A stretch of DNA of 64,000 nt, from the NCBI GenBank assembly GCA_018376445.1, contig JAHABL010000006.1, forward strand, positions 62,001 through 126,000, given 5' to 3'. Made by a program: the position numbers and the translations under genes. This stretch comes from Mycobacteriales bacterium. Lineage in GTDB: Bacteria > Actinomycetota > Actinomycetes > Mycobacteriales > Mycobacteriaceae. Shown here one piece after another: positions 33,730 to 42,259 of the stretch (the stretch's first letter is position 1; every line of letters begins with the position of its first letter). Below the pieces are notes generated by a model. It did no database searches. It was given only the letters and a program-made list of their open reading frames with translations, and was not told the origin of the DNA.

Positions 33730-36284
33730 TGAGCGAAGACACTACTGAACCCACCACTGAACCGACCGGCCCCACCAGTACGTCCGGTCCCATTACTGGG
33801 CCGACCAGCGCAACGGGACCAACTGGGCCGACCGGACCAACTGGGCCAGCCACCGGCCCCGTCAGCGAACCTGCCACCGCCATGACCGCCATGACCGCCG
33901 CCGTCCCCTTCAACCCGGACGACGACGATGACGAAGACGAGTACTCGCTCTCTGAGCTCCTCGCCATGGGTGAGCCCACGGGGCCCGCCAACACGTCCAC
34001 GGGCAGTGCCGATGAAAAAAACAATGCCGACGCAGAAAGCAGTGCCGCCACCACCGCCACGCCTACGCCTTCCCCCCACGACGACCCCACCGGCACCCCC
34101 ACTGCCGCCGTCACCGCACCCGACAATGACGTCGTCAGCACCGTTGGTGTTGTCAAAGTCCCCGTCTCCCCCGGCATCAACGGCGGCGAACACCCCCACC
34201 GCACCGACACCGCCGACCGCCTCGATACCGAATTCGAAGTCCAGCAACGGCCCGGCCGCCGCGTCGCCGACGGACTCGTCACCATCCCCTTCATCACCCC
34301 CTACGACCCCCTCGACGCCCTCCTCAGCAAGGAAAAAGTCGCCAAAGTCGCCGAACAAAAAGGCGTCCCCCTCCCCCGCCTCAAACCCGGCGACTGGGTA
34401 GGCGACCAATACGAAATCCAAGGCGTCATCGCCTACGGCGGCATGGGATGGATCTACATTGGCCGCGACCACAACGTCTCCGAACGCTGGGTCGTCTTCA
34501 AAGGCCTCCTCGACACCAACCGGGAAGAATCCCTCGAAGTCGCACGCGCCGAAAAAGAATTCCTCGCGCAGGTCACCCACCCCGGCATCGTCAACATCTA
34601 CAACTTCGTCATCGACCACAACCCCGCCCACCACAGCGCAAACCAACCCGGCGACGCCGACTACATCGTCATGGAATACGTCGGCGGCCCCTCACTGCGC
34701 ACTGTCCGCAACTCCAACCCTGGGCACGTCCTCGACGTCACCCTCGCCATCGGCTACATCCTAGAAGTCCTCCCCGCCCTCGACCACCTCCACTCCCTCG
34801 GGCTCGCCTACAACGACCTCAAACCCGAAAACATTATGCTCACCGAGGACCAGGTAAAGCTCATCGACATGGGAGCCGTCACCCCCATCGGCAAATTCGG
34901 CTACATCTACGGCACCCCCGGCTTCCAGGCCCCCGAAATCGCCACCAGCGGCCCCTCCATCGCCTCCGACATTTACACCGTCGGCCGCACCCTCGCCGCC
35001 CTCATTATGCGGCTCCCCCACGAAGACGGCGTCTACAAACCGGGCATCCCCTCCCCCACGGACGAGCCGCTCATGCATAAACATGACAGCCTCTACCGGC
35101 TCCTCCGCCGCGCCACCGACCCCAACCCGAAGCACCGCTTCACCTCCGCCACCGACATGTCCGTGCAGCTCATGGGTGTGCTACGGGAAATCCTCTCGGA
35201 GCGGGAAGGCCGCGAATACCCCTTCCTGTCCACCCAGTTCTCCCCCCAGCGCAACACCTTCGGCATCACCAAAGAGGTAGCCCGTACTGACTTCCTCCGC
35301 GACGGCCGTATGCACGACTTCCTCCTCAACCCCGAATCGCTGGCGGAAGCCCTCCCCCTCACACTCTCTGACCCAGACGACCCCGGCGCACAACTCATTA
35401 CCGCCACCAGCTACTCCACCCCGCAGGAACGCATCGACCAGCTGATGTCCGCACTGCAAAACCCCAACTCCCCCGCCCGCCACTCCACCGAAGTACCCCT
35501 TGCCATCGTGCGCTCCTACATTGACCTGGGCGACCCCACCATGGCCAAAGACATCCTCACCCAGATGCATCCGCACATCCTGGACTGGCGCTACGAGTGG
35601 CACCAGGGCATCACCAGCCTGCTCAAACACCGCTACCGGTCCGCCTACCGGCACTTCGACAGAGTCCTCGACAGCCTCCCCGGCGAAACCGGCCCCAAGC
35701 TAGCCCTCGCCTCCACCTCCGAACTCATCGTGCAAGATGAGCCAGACATGTCCCTGGCAGAAAAGGAAGAATGGCAGGCCATCGCCCGCAGCTACTACCG
35801 CACCTGCTGGCGTTGCGACCACACCACCGTGTCAGCTGGCTTCGGCCTGGCGCGCCAGCTCAACCATCTGGGAGAGGTGGAGCAAGCTGTAGCTACACTG
35901 TCTGAGCTGCTCTCCAACAACCGCCACTACCCAACTGCCGTGCTGACAGCCGTCCTCATGATGGTGCGCCGCCCGCCCGCCGAGCTGACGGAGGACGCGC
36001 TGGTGAAGGCAGCCGACATGCTGTTGACGCTGCCGGAGACCGAACCCCGTATTCGGCAAATACGCATCGTGGTGTTGGAGGCGGCCCTGCGGTGGCTGCG
36101 CTACAACAAGCTGCGGCACGCCGAACACCACAAGACCATCTTCAACCTGCACTTCTCCCGCAATGGAGTGCGTGGCGGGCTGGAGCGGAGCCTGCGTATT
36201 ATGGCTCGCAATGCCCCCACCCGGGTACACCGGTACCGCCTGGTGGATATGGCAAATACAGTGCGGCCGGTAACGCTCTTCTAA
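33729..36284 (+). CDS. pknG: Serine/threonine protein kinase PknG
   Basis: An 851-residue soluble kinase controlling 2-oxoglutarate dehydrogenase through OdhI/GarA in relatives. Residues 1-225 are disordered and Thr/Pro/Gly/Asp-rich, with GPT repeats near residues 10-45 and an acidic DDDDDEDE patch. The CxxCG rubredoxin motifs of the mycobacterial enzyme are absent, as in Corynebacterium. The kinase domain (about 230-490) has AYGGMGWIYIGRD, WVVFKGLL (ATP lysine), LAYNDLKPENIML with catalytic Asp363, and LIDMGAV in place of DFG. The C-terminal half is a TPR region ending HRYRLVDMANTVRPVTLF, closely like PknG. Translation is coupled to glnX by a 1-nt overlap. Convergent with ackA (29 nt). Confidence 0.95.
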   Translation: MSEDTTEPTTEPTGPTSTSGPITGPTSATGPTGPTGPTGPATGPVSEPATAMTAMTAAVPFNPDDDDDEDEYSLSELLAMGEPTGPANTSTGSADEKNNADAESSAATTATPTPSPHDDPTGTPTAAVTAPDNDVVSTVGVVKVPVSPGINGGEHPHRTDTADRLDTEFEVQQRPGRRVADGLVTIPFITPYDPLDALLSKEKVAKVAEQKGVPLPRLKPGDWVGDQYEIQGVIAYGGMGWIYIGRDHNVSERWVVFKGLLDTNREESLEVARAEKEFLAQVTHPGIVNIYNFVIDHNPAHHSANQPGDADYIVMEYVGGPSLRTVRNSNPGHVLDVTLAIGYILEVLPALDHLHSLGLAYNDLKPENIMLTEDQVKLIDMGAVTPIGKFGYIYGTPGFQAPEIATSGPSIASDIYTVGRTLAALIMRLPHEDGVYKPGIPSPTDEPLMHKHDSLYRLLRRATDPNPKHRFTSATDMSVQLMGVLREILSEREGREYPFLSTQFSPQRNTFGITKEVARTDFLRDGRMHDFLLNPESLAEALPLTLSDPDDPGAQLITATSYSTPQERIDQLMSALQNPNSPARHSTEVPLAIVRSYIDLGDPTMAKDILTQMHPHILDWRYEWHQGITSLLKHRYRSAYRHFDRVLDSLPGETGPKLALASTSELIVQDEPDMSLAEKEEWQAIARSYYRTCWRCDHTTVSAGFGLARQLNHLGEVEQAVATLSELLSNNRHYPTAVLTAVLMMVRRPPAELTEDALVKAADMLLTLPETEPRIRQIRIVVLEAALRWLRYNKLRHAEHHKTIFNLHFSRNGVRGGLERSLRIMARNAPTRVHRYRLVDMANTVRPVTLF

Positions 36285-36313
36285 GAGCTCCCGGCAGCCC
36301 CCACCCGAGCGCG

Positions 36314-37510
36314 CTATTTCGCGAACGCGAGAGCCATCCGGGAAATCGCAAGCTCTTCGTTGGTGGGAACCACGATAGCCGTCACCTTGGACTCGGGGGT
36401 AGAGATAACACAAGGTTCCTTGAACTTGTGGTTATTGACCACTGGGTCAATCTGGATACCCAGCTCTTCCAACCCCTCCAGGCAAGATTCCCGCATTTCG
36501 GGGGAATTCTCACCAATGCCAGCGGTGAAAGCAATGACGTCCACGCCACCCAACTCCGCCATGTAGGCACCCAAGTAGTGCTTGAGGCGGGTGACGTAGA
36601 CATCCCAACAGAGCTGACCTTTAGGGTCGTGGACAGCCATGAGGTCGTCCAGGGTACGCATATCAGACGTACCGATGAGAGCTTTCACACCGGATTCACG
36701 GTTGAGCATATGGTCCATCTCATCCACGGTGTAGCCGCCCTGCCGCATGAGGTGAAGCACCACGGAGGGGTCGATATCGCCACAGCGGCTACCCATGACC
36801 AGACCGCCCAGCGGGGTAAGCCCCATAGAGGTGTCAATCGGCTTGCCGTTCTTCACTGCGGAAACAGAGGCCCCGTTACCCAGGTGCATGATGATCTGCC
36901 GCAGATTACTGGGATCGAGGTCGAGGAGTTTGGGAACCTGCTGGGAGACATATTGGTGACTCGTGCCATGAGCTCCGTAACGGCGAACCGCATAGGTGTC
37001 AGCAATATCCTGCGGAATGGGGAAGATGGCGGATGCTGCGGGGAGGTCAGCAAAGAACGCGGTATCAAATACGGCCACGTGGGGGACACTGGGGAGCAGC
37101 TTGCGGGCAACTTTCATACCCAGCACGTGGGCCGGATTGTGGAGAGGTGCCAGCGGGGAGAGACTCTCAATCTGGTCCATCACCGTGTCGTCAATTTCTA
37201 CCGGCTCGCGGAAAAGGTTGCCACCTTGCACAACGCGGTGGCCAACAGCTACGACATCTTGCTCATCAAGGTTGAGTCCGACTTCCGCGAAGAGGTCGAC
37301 AACGAGCTGCAGACCGATGCTGTGGTCGGGGATTGCGGCGGTGTGTTCGATCTTTTCTCCGTCGTGCTTGATGGAGTATTTGCCTTTCTCAAGGCCGATC
37401 TGGTCGACGAGGCCGGACGCGACGACGGCATCTGCACCTTCCAGAGCCGGGTTGATGAGCTGGTACTTGATGGAGGAAGAACCAGAGTTAATGACGAATA
37501 CAGTGCTCAA
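36314..37510 (-). CDS. ackA: Acetate kinase
   Basis: A 398-residue ASKHA-fold kinase that makes ATP and acetate from acetyl phosphate. Motifs: FVINSGSSSIKYQL, VAVGHRVVQGG (Arg), FDTAFF, RRYGAHGTSH, IIMHLGNGASVSAVKNG and ITAGIGENSPEMR-like FTAGIGENSPEMR. The start is a TTG at 37510 with AGGAG 7 nt upstream overlapping the pta stop codon, so ackA is translated from the pta message. Confidence 0.96.
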   Translation of the reverse strand: MSTVFVINSGSSSIKYQLINPALEGADAVVASGLVDQIGLEKGKYSIKHDGEKIEHTAAIPDHSIGLQLVVDLFAEVGLNLDEQDVVAVGHRVVQGGNLFREPVEIDDTVMDQIESLSPLAPLHNPAHVLGMKVARKLLPSVPHVAVFDTAFFADLPAASAIFPIPQDIADTYAVRRYGAHGTSHQYVSQQVPKLLDLDPSNLRQIIMHLGNGASVSAVKNGKPIDTSMGLTPLGGLVMGSRCGDIDPSVVLHLMRQGGYTVDEMDHMLNRESGVKALIGTSDMRTLDDLMAVHDPKGQLCWDVYVTRLKHYLGAYMAELGGVDVIAFTAGIGENSPEMRESCLEGLEELGIQIDPVVNNHKFKEPCVISTPESKVTAIVVPTNEELAISRMALAFAK

Positions 37511-37519
37511 GTGGGGCTC

Positions 37520-39628
37520 CTAAATGCTCTGAGCTTGGGTAGCAGTGACCGCGACGGTGTTGACGATGTCCTCCACGAGGGCGCCGCGGGAGAGGTCATT
37601 GATGGGTTTCTTGAGACCCTGCAGGATGGGTCCGACGGCGACAGCACCGGCAGTACGCTGCACTGCCTTATAGGTGTTGTTGCCGGTGTTGAGGTCGGGG
37701 AAGACCAGTACGGTGGCGCGTCCGGCGACAACTGAGTCGGGGGCCTTGGCAGCGCCGACGGTGGCGTCCACGGCCGCGTCGAACTGGATGGGACCGTCCA
37801 CCGGGTACGGCATATCGCTGTCTTTGACGATGGCGACGGCTTCGCACACCTTGTCGACGTCCGCGCCGGAGCCGGAGGTGCCGGTGGAGTAGGACAGGAG
37901 GGCGACGCGGGGTTCTACGCCGAACTGGCTGGCGGTCTCGGCGGAGGAGATGGCGATGTCAGCGAGCTGGGCGGGGGTGGGGTCGATGTTGACGGCGCAG
38001 TCGCCGAAGGCCAGCACGTGGTCCTCCAGGCACATGAGGAAGATGGAGGAGACGGTGGCGACGCCGGGCTTGGTCTTGATGATTTCGAAGCTGGGACGGA
38101 TGGTGTGGGCGGTGGTGTGGGCGGCGCCAGAGACCATGCCGTCGGCTTTGCCGAGGTGGACCATCATGGTGGCGAAGTAGCTGATGTCCTTCATCTTTTC
38201 GCGCGCGTCATCAATGCTGATGCCCTTGTGTTTGCGCAGCTGGAAGTAGGTTTCTGCGAACTCTTCCAGACCGTCGTAGTGGGCGGGGTCGAGCAGTGTG
38301 GCGGCGGAGAGGTCGAGTCCAAGCTGCTTGGCGCGGGTGAGGATGGAGTCTGGGTCGCCCAGGATGGTGAGGTCGGCGAAGCCTTCGTGGAGGATGATGT
38401 CGGCGGCTTCGAGGATGCGGTCGTCGTCACCTTCCGGCAGCACGATGTGCTTCTTGTCCGCTTTGGCCCGCTGGAGCAGCTGGTACTGGAACATTTGGGG
38501 GGTGACGGAGGTGGGTGCGGGGGTGGCGAGGAGGTCGTCCAGCGGGGTGGCGTCGAACCAGTCGGTGGCGAATTCTTGTGCTTTGGCCAACTTGTGGGTA
38601 GCGCTGGTGCGCAGTACACCGCGGGTGTTGTCGATGGTGGTGGCGGTGGCGTAGGTGCCCAGTTGGGTGCTGAGGATGGGAACCTGGGTGTTGGCCTTGG
38701 CCATCTCGAGTTGTTCGGGGGTGGGTTCGACACTGGCGGTCCAGATGATGCCGACGATATTGGCGGTTTCTGGATCGTCCTGGTTGGCGAGCAGGGTGGC
38801 GATGGTGCTTTCGCGGTCGGCGGGGACGACGACGATGGAGTCTTCGGAGATGTGGTCGAGGATGCGCTGTGAGGTGACGCCTGCGACGGTGACGGCGAGG
38901 GCTTCATTGTTGAGCAGCTCGGGGTCGACGTCGTTGATGGGGGTGGCGTTGACGGCACGCTGGAGCTCGGAGACGGTGGGGGCGTGCAGGAGCGGAATTT
39001 CGGGGGTGGTGAGGACGGGGAGGTTGAGGGCGTCCCCGAAGGAGTCCCGGATTTCCTGTGCGAGCTCTTGGTAGTTGTCGCCGTCGGCGGGGATCCGGTT
39101 GACGATGAGGGCGGCCGGGTTCTGGTGGTTCTTGCGGAGGTGTTGGACGGCGGCGAAGCAGATGGAGCGGAGGGTGGTGACGTCGCGGTCGCGGAGGCTT
39201 TCGACGAGGAGGAGGCGGGCACCCAGGTTCATGGCGATTTGGCCGTTGAGGTCGAATTCGTCGGCCATGCCGGTGGAGTAGTCGCTGCCGAGGACGACGA
39301 CGATGTCACATTTGGCTTGGATGGCGTCGAAGCGGGAGATGATGGTGGAAAGCGCGGTGTTACGGTCTTCCAGCAGATCAAGGTAGTTGACGCCGGTGCA
39401 GTCCTGGTAGGTGAGGTCGGCGTTGCTGATCTCGGTGAGGGCCTGCAGCATGGGGTCCCCTTGTTCGGAGGGGATGACGCTGGCGGGGAGGATGGGGTTC
39501 ACCGGGCGGAAAATGCCGACGGTGTATCCGGCGTCCTTCAGGCCGTAGATAAGAGCTGCGGTAATGATGGAGGTGCCGGCGTTGGCTGCCGATGCCATGA
39601 CGTAGAAGGGGGCTTGGTTCCGCTCCAT
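37520..39628 (-). CDS. pta: Phosphate acetyltransferase (long form)
   Basis: A 702-residue enzyme converting acetyl-CoA and phosphate to acetyl phosphate. The N-terminal third is the CobQ/BioD-like P-loop-type domain (ASAANAGTSIITAALIYGLK), the middle is a DRTGG domain, and the catalytic PTA_PTB domain starts near residue 375 (KHIVLPEGDDDRILEAADII) with DGMVSGAAHTTAHTIRP, and ends PVLVFPDLNTGNNTYK-like VLVFPDLNTGNNTYKAVQR. The three-domain form is as in E. coli Pta. ATG at 39628 is chosen; AAGGA lies 13 nt upstream, and GTG at 39637 is a real alternative. Forms the pta-ackA operon. Confidence 0.95.
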   Translation of the reverse strand: MERNQAPFYVMASAANAGTSIITAALIYGLKDAGYTVGIFRPVNPILPASVIPSEQGDPMLQALTEISNADLTYQDCTGVNYLDLLEDRNTALSTIISRFDAIQAKCDIVVVLGSDYSTGMADEFDLNGQIAMNLGARLLLVESLRDRDVTTLRSICFAAVQHLRKNHQNPAALIVNRIPADGDNYQELAQEIRDSFGDALNLPVLTTPEIPLLHAPTVSELQRAVNATPINDVDPELLNNEALAVTVAGVTSQRILDHISEDSIVVVPADRESTIATLLANQDDPETANIVGIIWTASVEPTPEQLEMAKANTQVPILSTQLGTYATATTIDNTRGVLRTSATHKLAKAQEFATDWFDATPLDDLLATPAPTSVTPQMFQYQLLQRAKADKKHIVLPEGDDDRILEAADIILHEGFADLTILGDPDSILTRAKQLGLDLSAATLLDPAHYDGLEEFAETYFQLRKHKGISIDDAREKMKDISYFATMMVHLGKADGMVSGAAHTTAHTIRPSFEIIKTKPGVATVSSIFLMCLEDHVLAFGDCAVNIDPTPAQLADIAISSAETASQFGVEPRVALLSYSTGTSGSGADVDKVCEAVAIVKDSDMPYPVDGPIQFDAAVDATVGAAKAPDSVVAGRATVLVFPDLNTGNNTYKAVQRTAGAVAVGPILQGLKKPINDLSRGALVEDIVNTVAVTATQAQSI

Positions 39629-39946
39629 AGAAGTCACCGATTCCTTGCGTTTCAAGAGTTGTGCGGATTTGTCGCGTGGCGACACTGTCGTTGTCGTAAA
39701 TTAGCTATAGCTCGGGTGTCTTGTGGATCCCCGGGTTGCGCCCTTAGCGCTTATTCTAGTGAGCACGATTAGCTACAGACGAATTTTCTTGGCGTGCACT
39801 CTGTGCCCTGCAGTGTGTCTGCTCGGTTGGGTGTGTTTGTCGCGGTGTGGAACTGCTCGTTGCGGCGTGGTCTATTCGAATACACACTGTTCTGGTGATC
39901 TCTACCAGAAGCTAGCTTTTTCGCTGCGACCTGAGACAATAGAGAT
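39629..39946. other. 318-nt divergent spacer between pta and the HAD gene
   Basis: No gene seen. It contains a 7-bp hairpin TTCTGGT (39890-39896) / ACCAGAA (39904-39910) about 40 nt before the HAD start, and GACAAT 6 nt before that ATG as a possible -10. No RamA-, RamB- or GlxR-type site could be identified with confidence. Confidence 0.35.
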
Positions 39947-40873
39947 ATGACAACGAAAGACAAGACGGCACGAGTGAGTGCAGGTTCTGCCGAAAATATG
40001 GAGGAGGACTCCGCATTGAAGAAGCAGCAGGACAAAAAAGAGGAGAAAAAGGACACGTCATCGTCTGTGAAGTGGAACTTCCTGACTGACATGGATGGCG
40101 TTCTGATTAAAGAGAACAAGCCCGTTGAGGGCGCTGAAAAGTTCCTTAAAGAGTTGCAGGACAACGACACCAACTACATGGTGTTGACGAACAACTCGAT
40201 TTTTACGCCGCGCGATCTGTCCGCCCGGCTTGCCCTCAGCGGCATTGACATTCCCGCGGAGCGCATCTGGACCTCCGCGCTGGCCACCGCCGCCTTCTTG
40301 GATGAGCAAAATCCTTATGGCACTGCCTATGTGGTGGGCGAAACCGGACTCACCACCGCCATCCACGAAGCTGGCTACATTCTGACCGACACCAACCCCG
40401 ACTATGTGGTGTTGGGCGAAACCCGCACGTACAGCTTCGAGGCCATTACGAAGGCCATCAACCTCATTATTAAAGGTGCCAAGTTCATCTGCACCAACCC
40501 TGATAACACGGGTCCCGCCCCGGAGGGTGTACTGCCGGCAACCGGTTCGGTCGCATCTCTCATCATGGCGTCCACCGGCAAAGAGCCCTACTACATTGGC
40601 AAGCCGAACCCGATGATGATGCGGTCCGCGCTGCGCGCGATGGGTGCACACTCCGAGGAGACCATTATGATTGGCGACCGGATGGACACAGATGTGAAGT
40701 CTGGCTTGGAAGCTGGCATGCACACGTTCCTGGTGCTCTCCGGTATCTCGGATGTGAAGGAAGCGAACAGCTGGCCCTACCGTGCCAGCCGCATTATTGA
40801 TTCGGTTGGGGCACTGGTGGGCCACACGAAGGATCCGCTGAGTGTGGAGGATTCCGACCTGGTCAAGGACTAG
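39947..40873 (+). CDS. HAD-IIA family hydrolase (NagD-like phosphatase)
   Basis: A 308-residue protein; after a charged 42-residue N-terminal tail it has the NagD-type HAD fold: FLTDMDGVLIKENKPVEGA (DxD nucleophile), VLTNNS (motif II), the C2 cap, IGKPNPMMMRSAL (motif III Lys) and IMIGDRMDTDVKSGLEAGM (motif IV). Substrates of NagD-like enzymes include nucleoside and sugar phosphates such as p-nitrophenyl phosphate and UMP; the physiological one here is unknown. GACAAT 6 nt before the ATG suggests a leaderless start. Convergent with the NUDIX gene. Confidence 0.88.
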   Translation: MTTKDKTARVSAGSAENMEEDSALKKQQDKKEEKKDTSSSVKWNFLTDMDGVLIKENKPVEGAEKFLKELQDNDTNYMVLTNNSIFTPRDLSARLALSGIDIPAERIWTSALATAAFLDEQNPYGTAYVVGETGLTTAIHEAGYILTDTNPDYVVLGETRTYSFEAITKAINLIIKGAKFICTNPDNTGPAPEGVLPATGSVASLIMASTGKEPYYIGKPNPMMMRSALRAMGAHSEETIMIGDRMDTDVKSGLEAGMHTFLVLSGISDVKEANSWPYRASRIIDSVGALVGHTKDPLSVEDSDLVKD

Positions 40874-40899
40874 CGGAACACTACCCCGGAGACGGCGAG

Positions 40900-40923
40900 G
40901 GCCTGCGCACTACTGCGCAGGCC
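40900..40923. terminator. Hairpin between HAD and NUDIX genes
   Basis: GGCCTGCGC (40900-40908) pairs with GCGCAGGCC (40915-40923), 9 bp with a 6-nt loop, followed by TGTGCTTT on the plus strand. Probable terminator of the HAD gene. Confidence 0.6.
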
Positions 40924-40945
40924 TGTGCTTTATCTGGGCTCTTCG

Positions 40946-41950
40946 CTAGCGGAAGAGGCAGGTGTTGTCCCAGATGTGGGTGAAGTTCTGCGGAAGCTCG
41001 TTGATGAGGTCTTCATTGTCGGTGACGACGATGGTGTCCCGCCGCTTCGCCACATTCTCCAATACCATCTTCTGCACGAGGGACGCCGAGTCGCTTTCTG
41101 CGTCGAGGGTGTGGAAGTAGCTTTGGGCGGTGTAGGGCAGTGCGTGGTCTTCCTGTGCACCCACAATTTTTCCACCGAGTACGACGGTGCAGTGGGCAGT
41201 CCAGTAGAAGCCGGGTTCGTCCACGATGTTGGCGTAGCCGTCTTCGTCGATGAAGTCCATGTTGTGGCGGCGACGCCACACCCAGGGGCGACTCTTCGCA
41301 ATTTTCCCCAGCATATGGTCGGCTTTGCTGCGTCGGCTCTGCCACCAGTGGGTGTCGCGGCCGGCATAGACGGATTCGCCGTCCACAATGAGGTCCGCTT
41401 CGATGGTCTGAAGCCCGGTCCAGGCGTGGGCGAACCCGGGGATGAGTTCGAGTTGGGAGACGTCGTCTTCGGAGAGCCAGGCGAGTTCTTCGGATTCTTC
41501 GTCTGCTTCGTAGTCGGCAGGTGCGTTGAGGTCGGCGACGACGGTGGTGTAGGTCCACAGGCCGCGTTCCATGTCGACGCGTTCGAAGTAGCGGTCACCG
41601 TTGCGGGCAACGCGGTCTCCGAGGGGGTTGAAGTCGCGGGTGAGGCGTTTGATGTAGTGCATGCCGGCGGTGGGTCCGTACCAGCGGGCGCGGGCAGGGT
41701 CGACGGTAATGTGGGTTTCTTCGTAGACTTCCCGAAGGGCTCCGGTTACTGGAGTTTCGTGGGAGTCGATGGCGCCGCCAGGGAGACCCCACGTGCCGCC
41801 GGCGTTGGTCCATTGTGCGCGGTGCTGCATGAGAATGAGGGGGGTGCCGTCTTCAGCGGGGGCACGGAGGAGAAGTCCGGCTGCGCCGAAAACCCCCCAG
41901 CGATGCTCGTCTTGGGGGCCAATGCACATTCCATCGCCATCATGATCCAC
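40946..41950 (-). CDS. NUDIX hydrolase with a long C-terminal extension
   Basis: 334 residues, about twice the usual NUDIX length. The NUDIX box GGAIDSHETPVTGALREVYEET (split here as GGAIDSHETP and VTGALREVYEET) near residue 57 has the catalytic REVYEE; the following Gly is replaced by His-Ile. The C-terminal 150 residues (from about ADHMLGKIAKSRPWVWRRRH) form a separate domain that contains IVVTDNEDLINEL and is not identified. Family members cleave nucleoside diphosphates linked to other groups; the substrate is unknown. GTG start with TAAAGT 7 nt upstream, so probably leaderless. Confidence 0.82.
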   Translation of the reverse strand: MDHDGDGMCIGPQDEHRWGVFGAAGLLLRAPAEDGTPLILMQHRAQWTNAGGTWGLPGGAIDSHETPVTGALREVYEETHITVDPARARWYGPTAGMHYIKRLTRDFNPLGDRVARNGDRYFERVDMERGLWTYTTVVADLNAPADYEADEESEELAWLSEDDVSQLELIPGFAHAWTGLQTIEADLIVDGESVYAGRDTHWWQSRRSKADHMLGKIAKSRPWVWRRRHNMDFIDEDGYANIVDEPGFYWTAHCTVVLGGKIVGAQEDHALPYTAQSYFHTLDAESDSASLVQKMVLENVAKRRDTIVVTDNEDLINELPQNFTHIWDNTCLFR

Positions 41951-42143
41951 GATGCCTACTTTACTGGTGAGAGAGGTGGGAGCGGACTATTCGTGGGTTC
42001 CGTTCGCTGCTGGCTGCAATTTTACCCCGAAAATGGGGGGAAATTACCAGCGACCCCCACCGGAGCGCGTGTGTGGGGGCCGCTGATATCTTGTGACGAA
42101 CGAGGAGGAGTATCTGCCCTTACTCCATCTCGCACTACTTATA

Positions 42144-42162
42144 TTAGGGTAGGCTAACCTAC
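42144..42162. promoter_or_regulatory. DtxR/IdeR iron box upstream of fprA
   Basis: TTAGGGTAGGCTAACCTAC matches the consensus TTAGGTTAGGCTAACCTAA at 17 of 19 positions. A TATATT hexamer overlaps its left end (42140-42145), as expected for an iron-dependent repressor blocking RNA polymerase. It is 98 nt upstream of the fprA ATG and also faces the divergent NUDIX gene. Confidence 0.82.
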
Positions 42163-42259
42163 TAGCGCAAGTCCTCTGTTAAACTTTTTGAAAAAAGTTT
42201 TCTTGCCCTCTTCTGTAGAATAGAAACCACAACTGACCTCGAATGTAGAAGAAGTGACT

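Noticed and set aside
33740..33870. Collagen-like surface protein
   Set aside because: The GPT repeats belong to the N-terminal tail of PknG in the same frame; there is no signal peptide.
36092..37735. 547-codon plus-strand frame across pknG and ackA
   Set aside because: Runs through the end of one real gene and antisense to another; no coherent protein features.
42181..42200. AAACTTTTT/AAAAAGTTT inverted repeat before fprA
   Set aside because: It is an A/T-run palindrome between the iron box and the start; A/T tracts give such repeats readily and there is no sign of termination need there.
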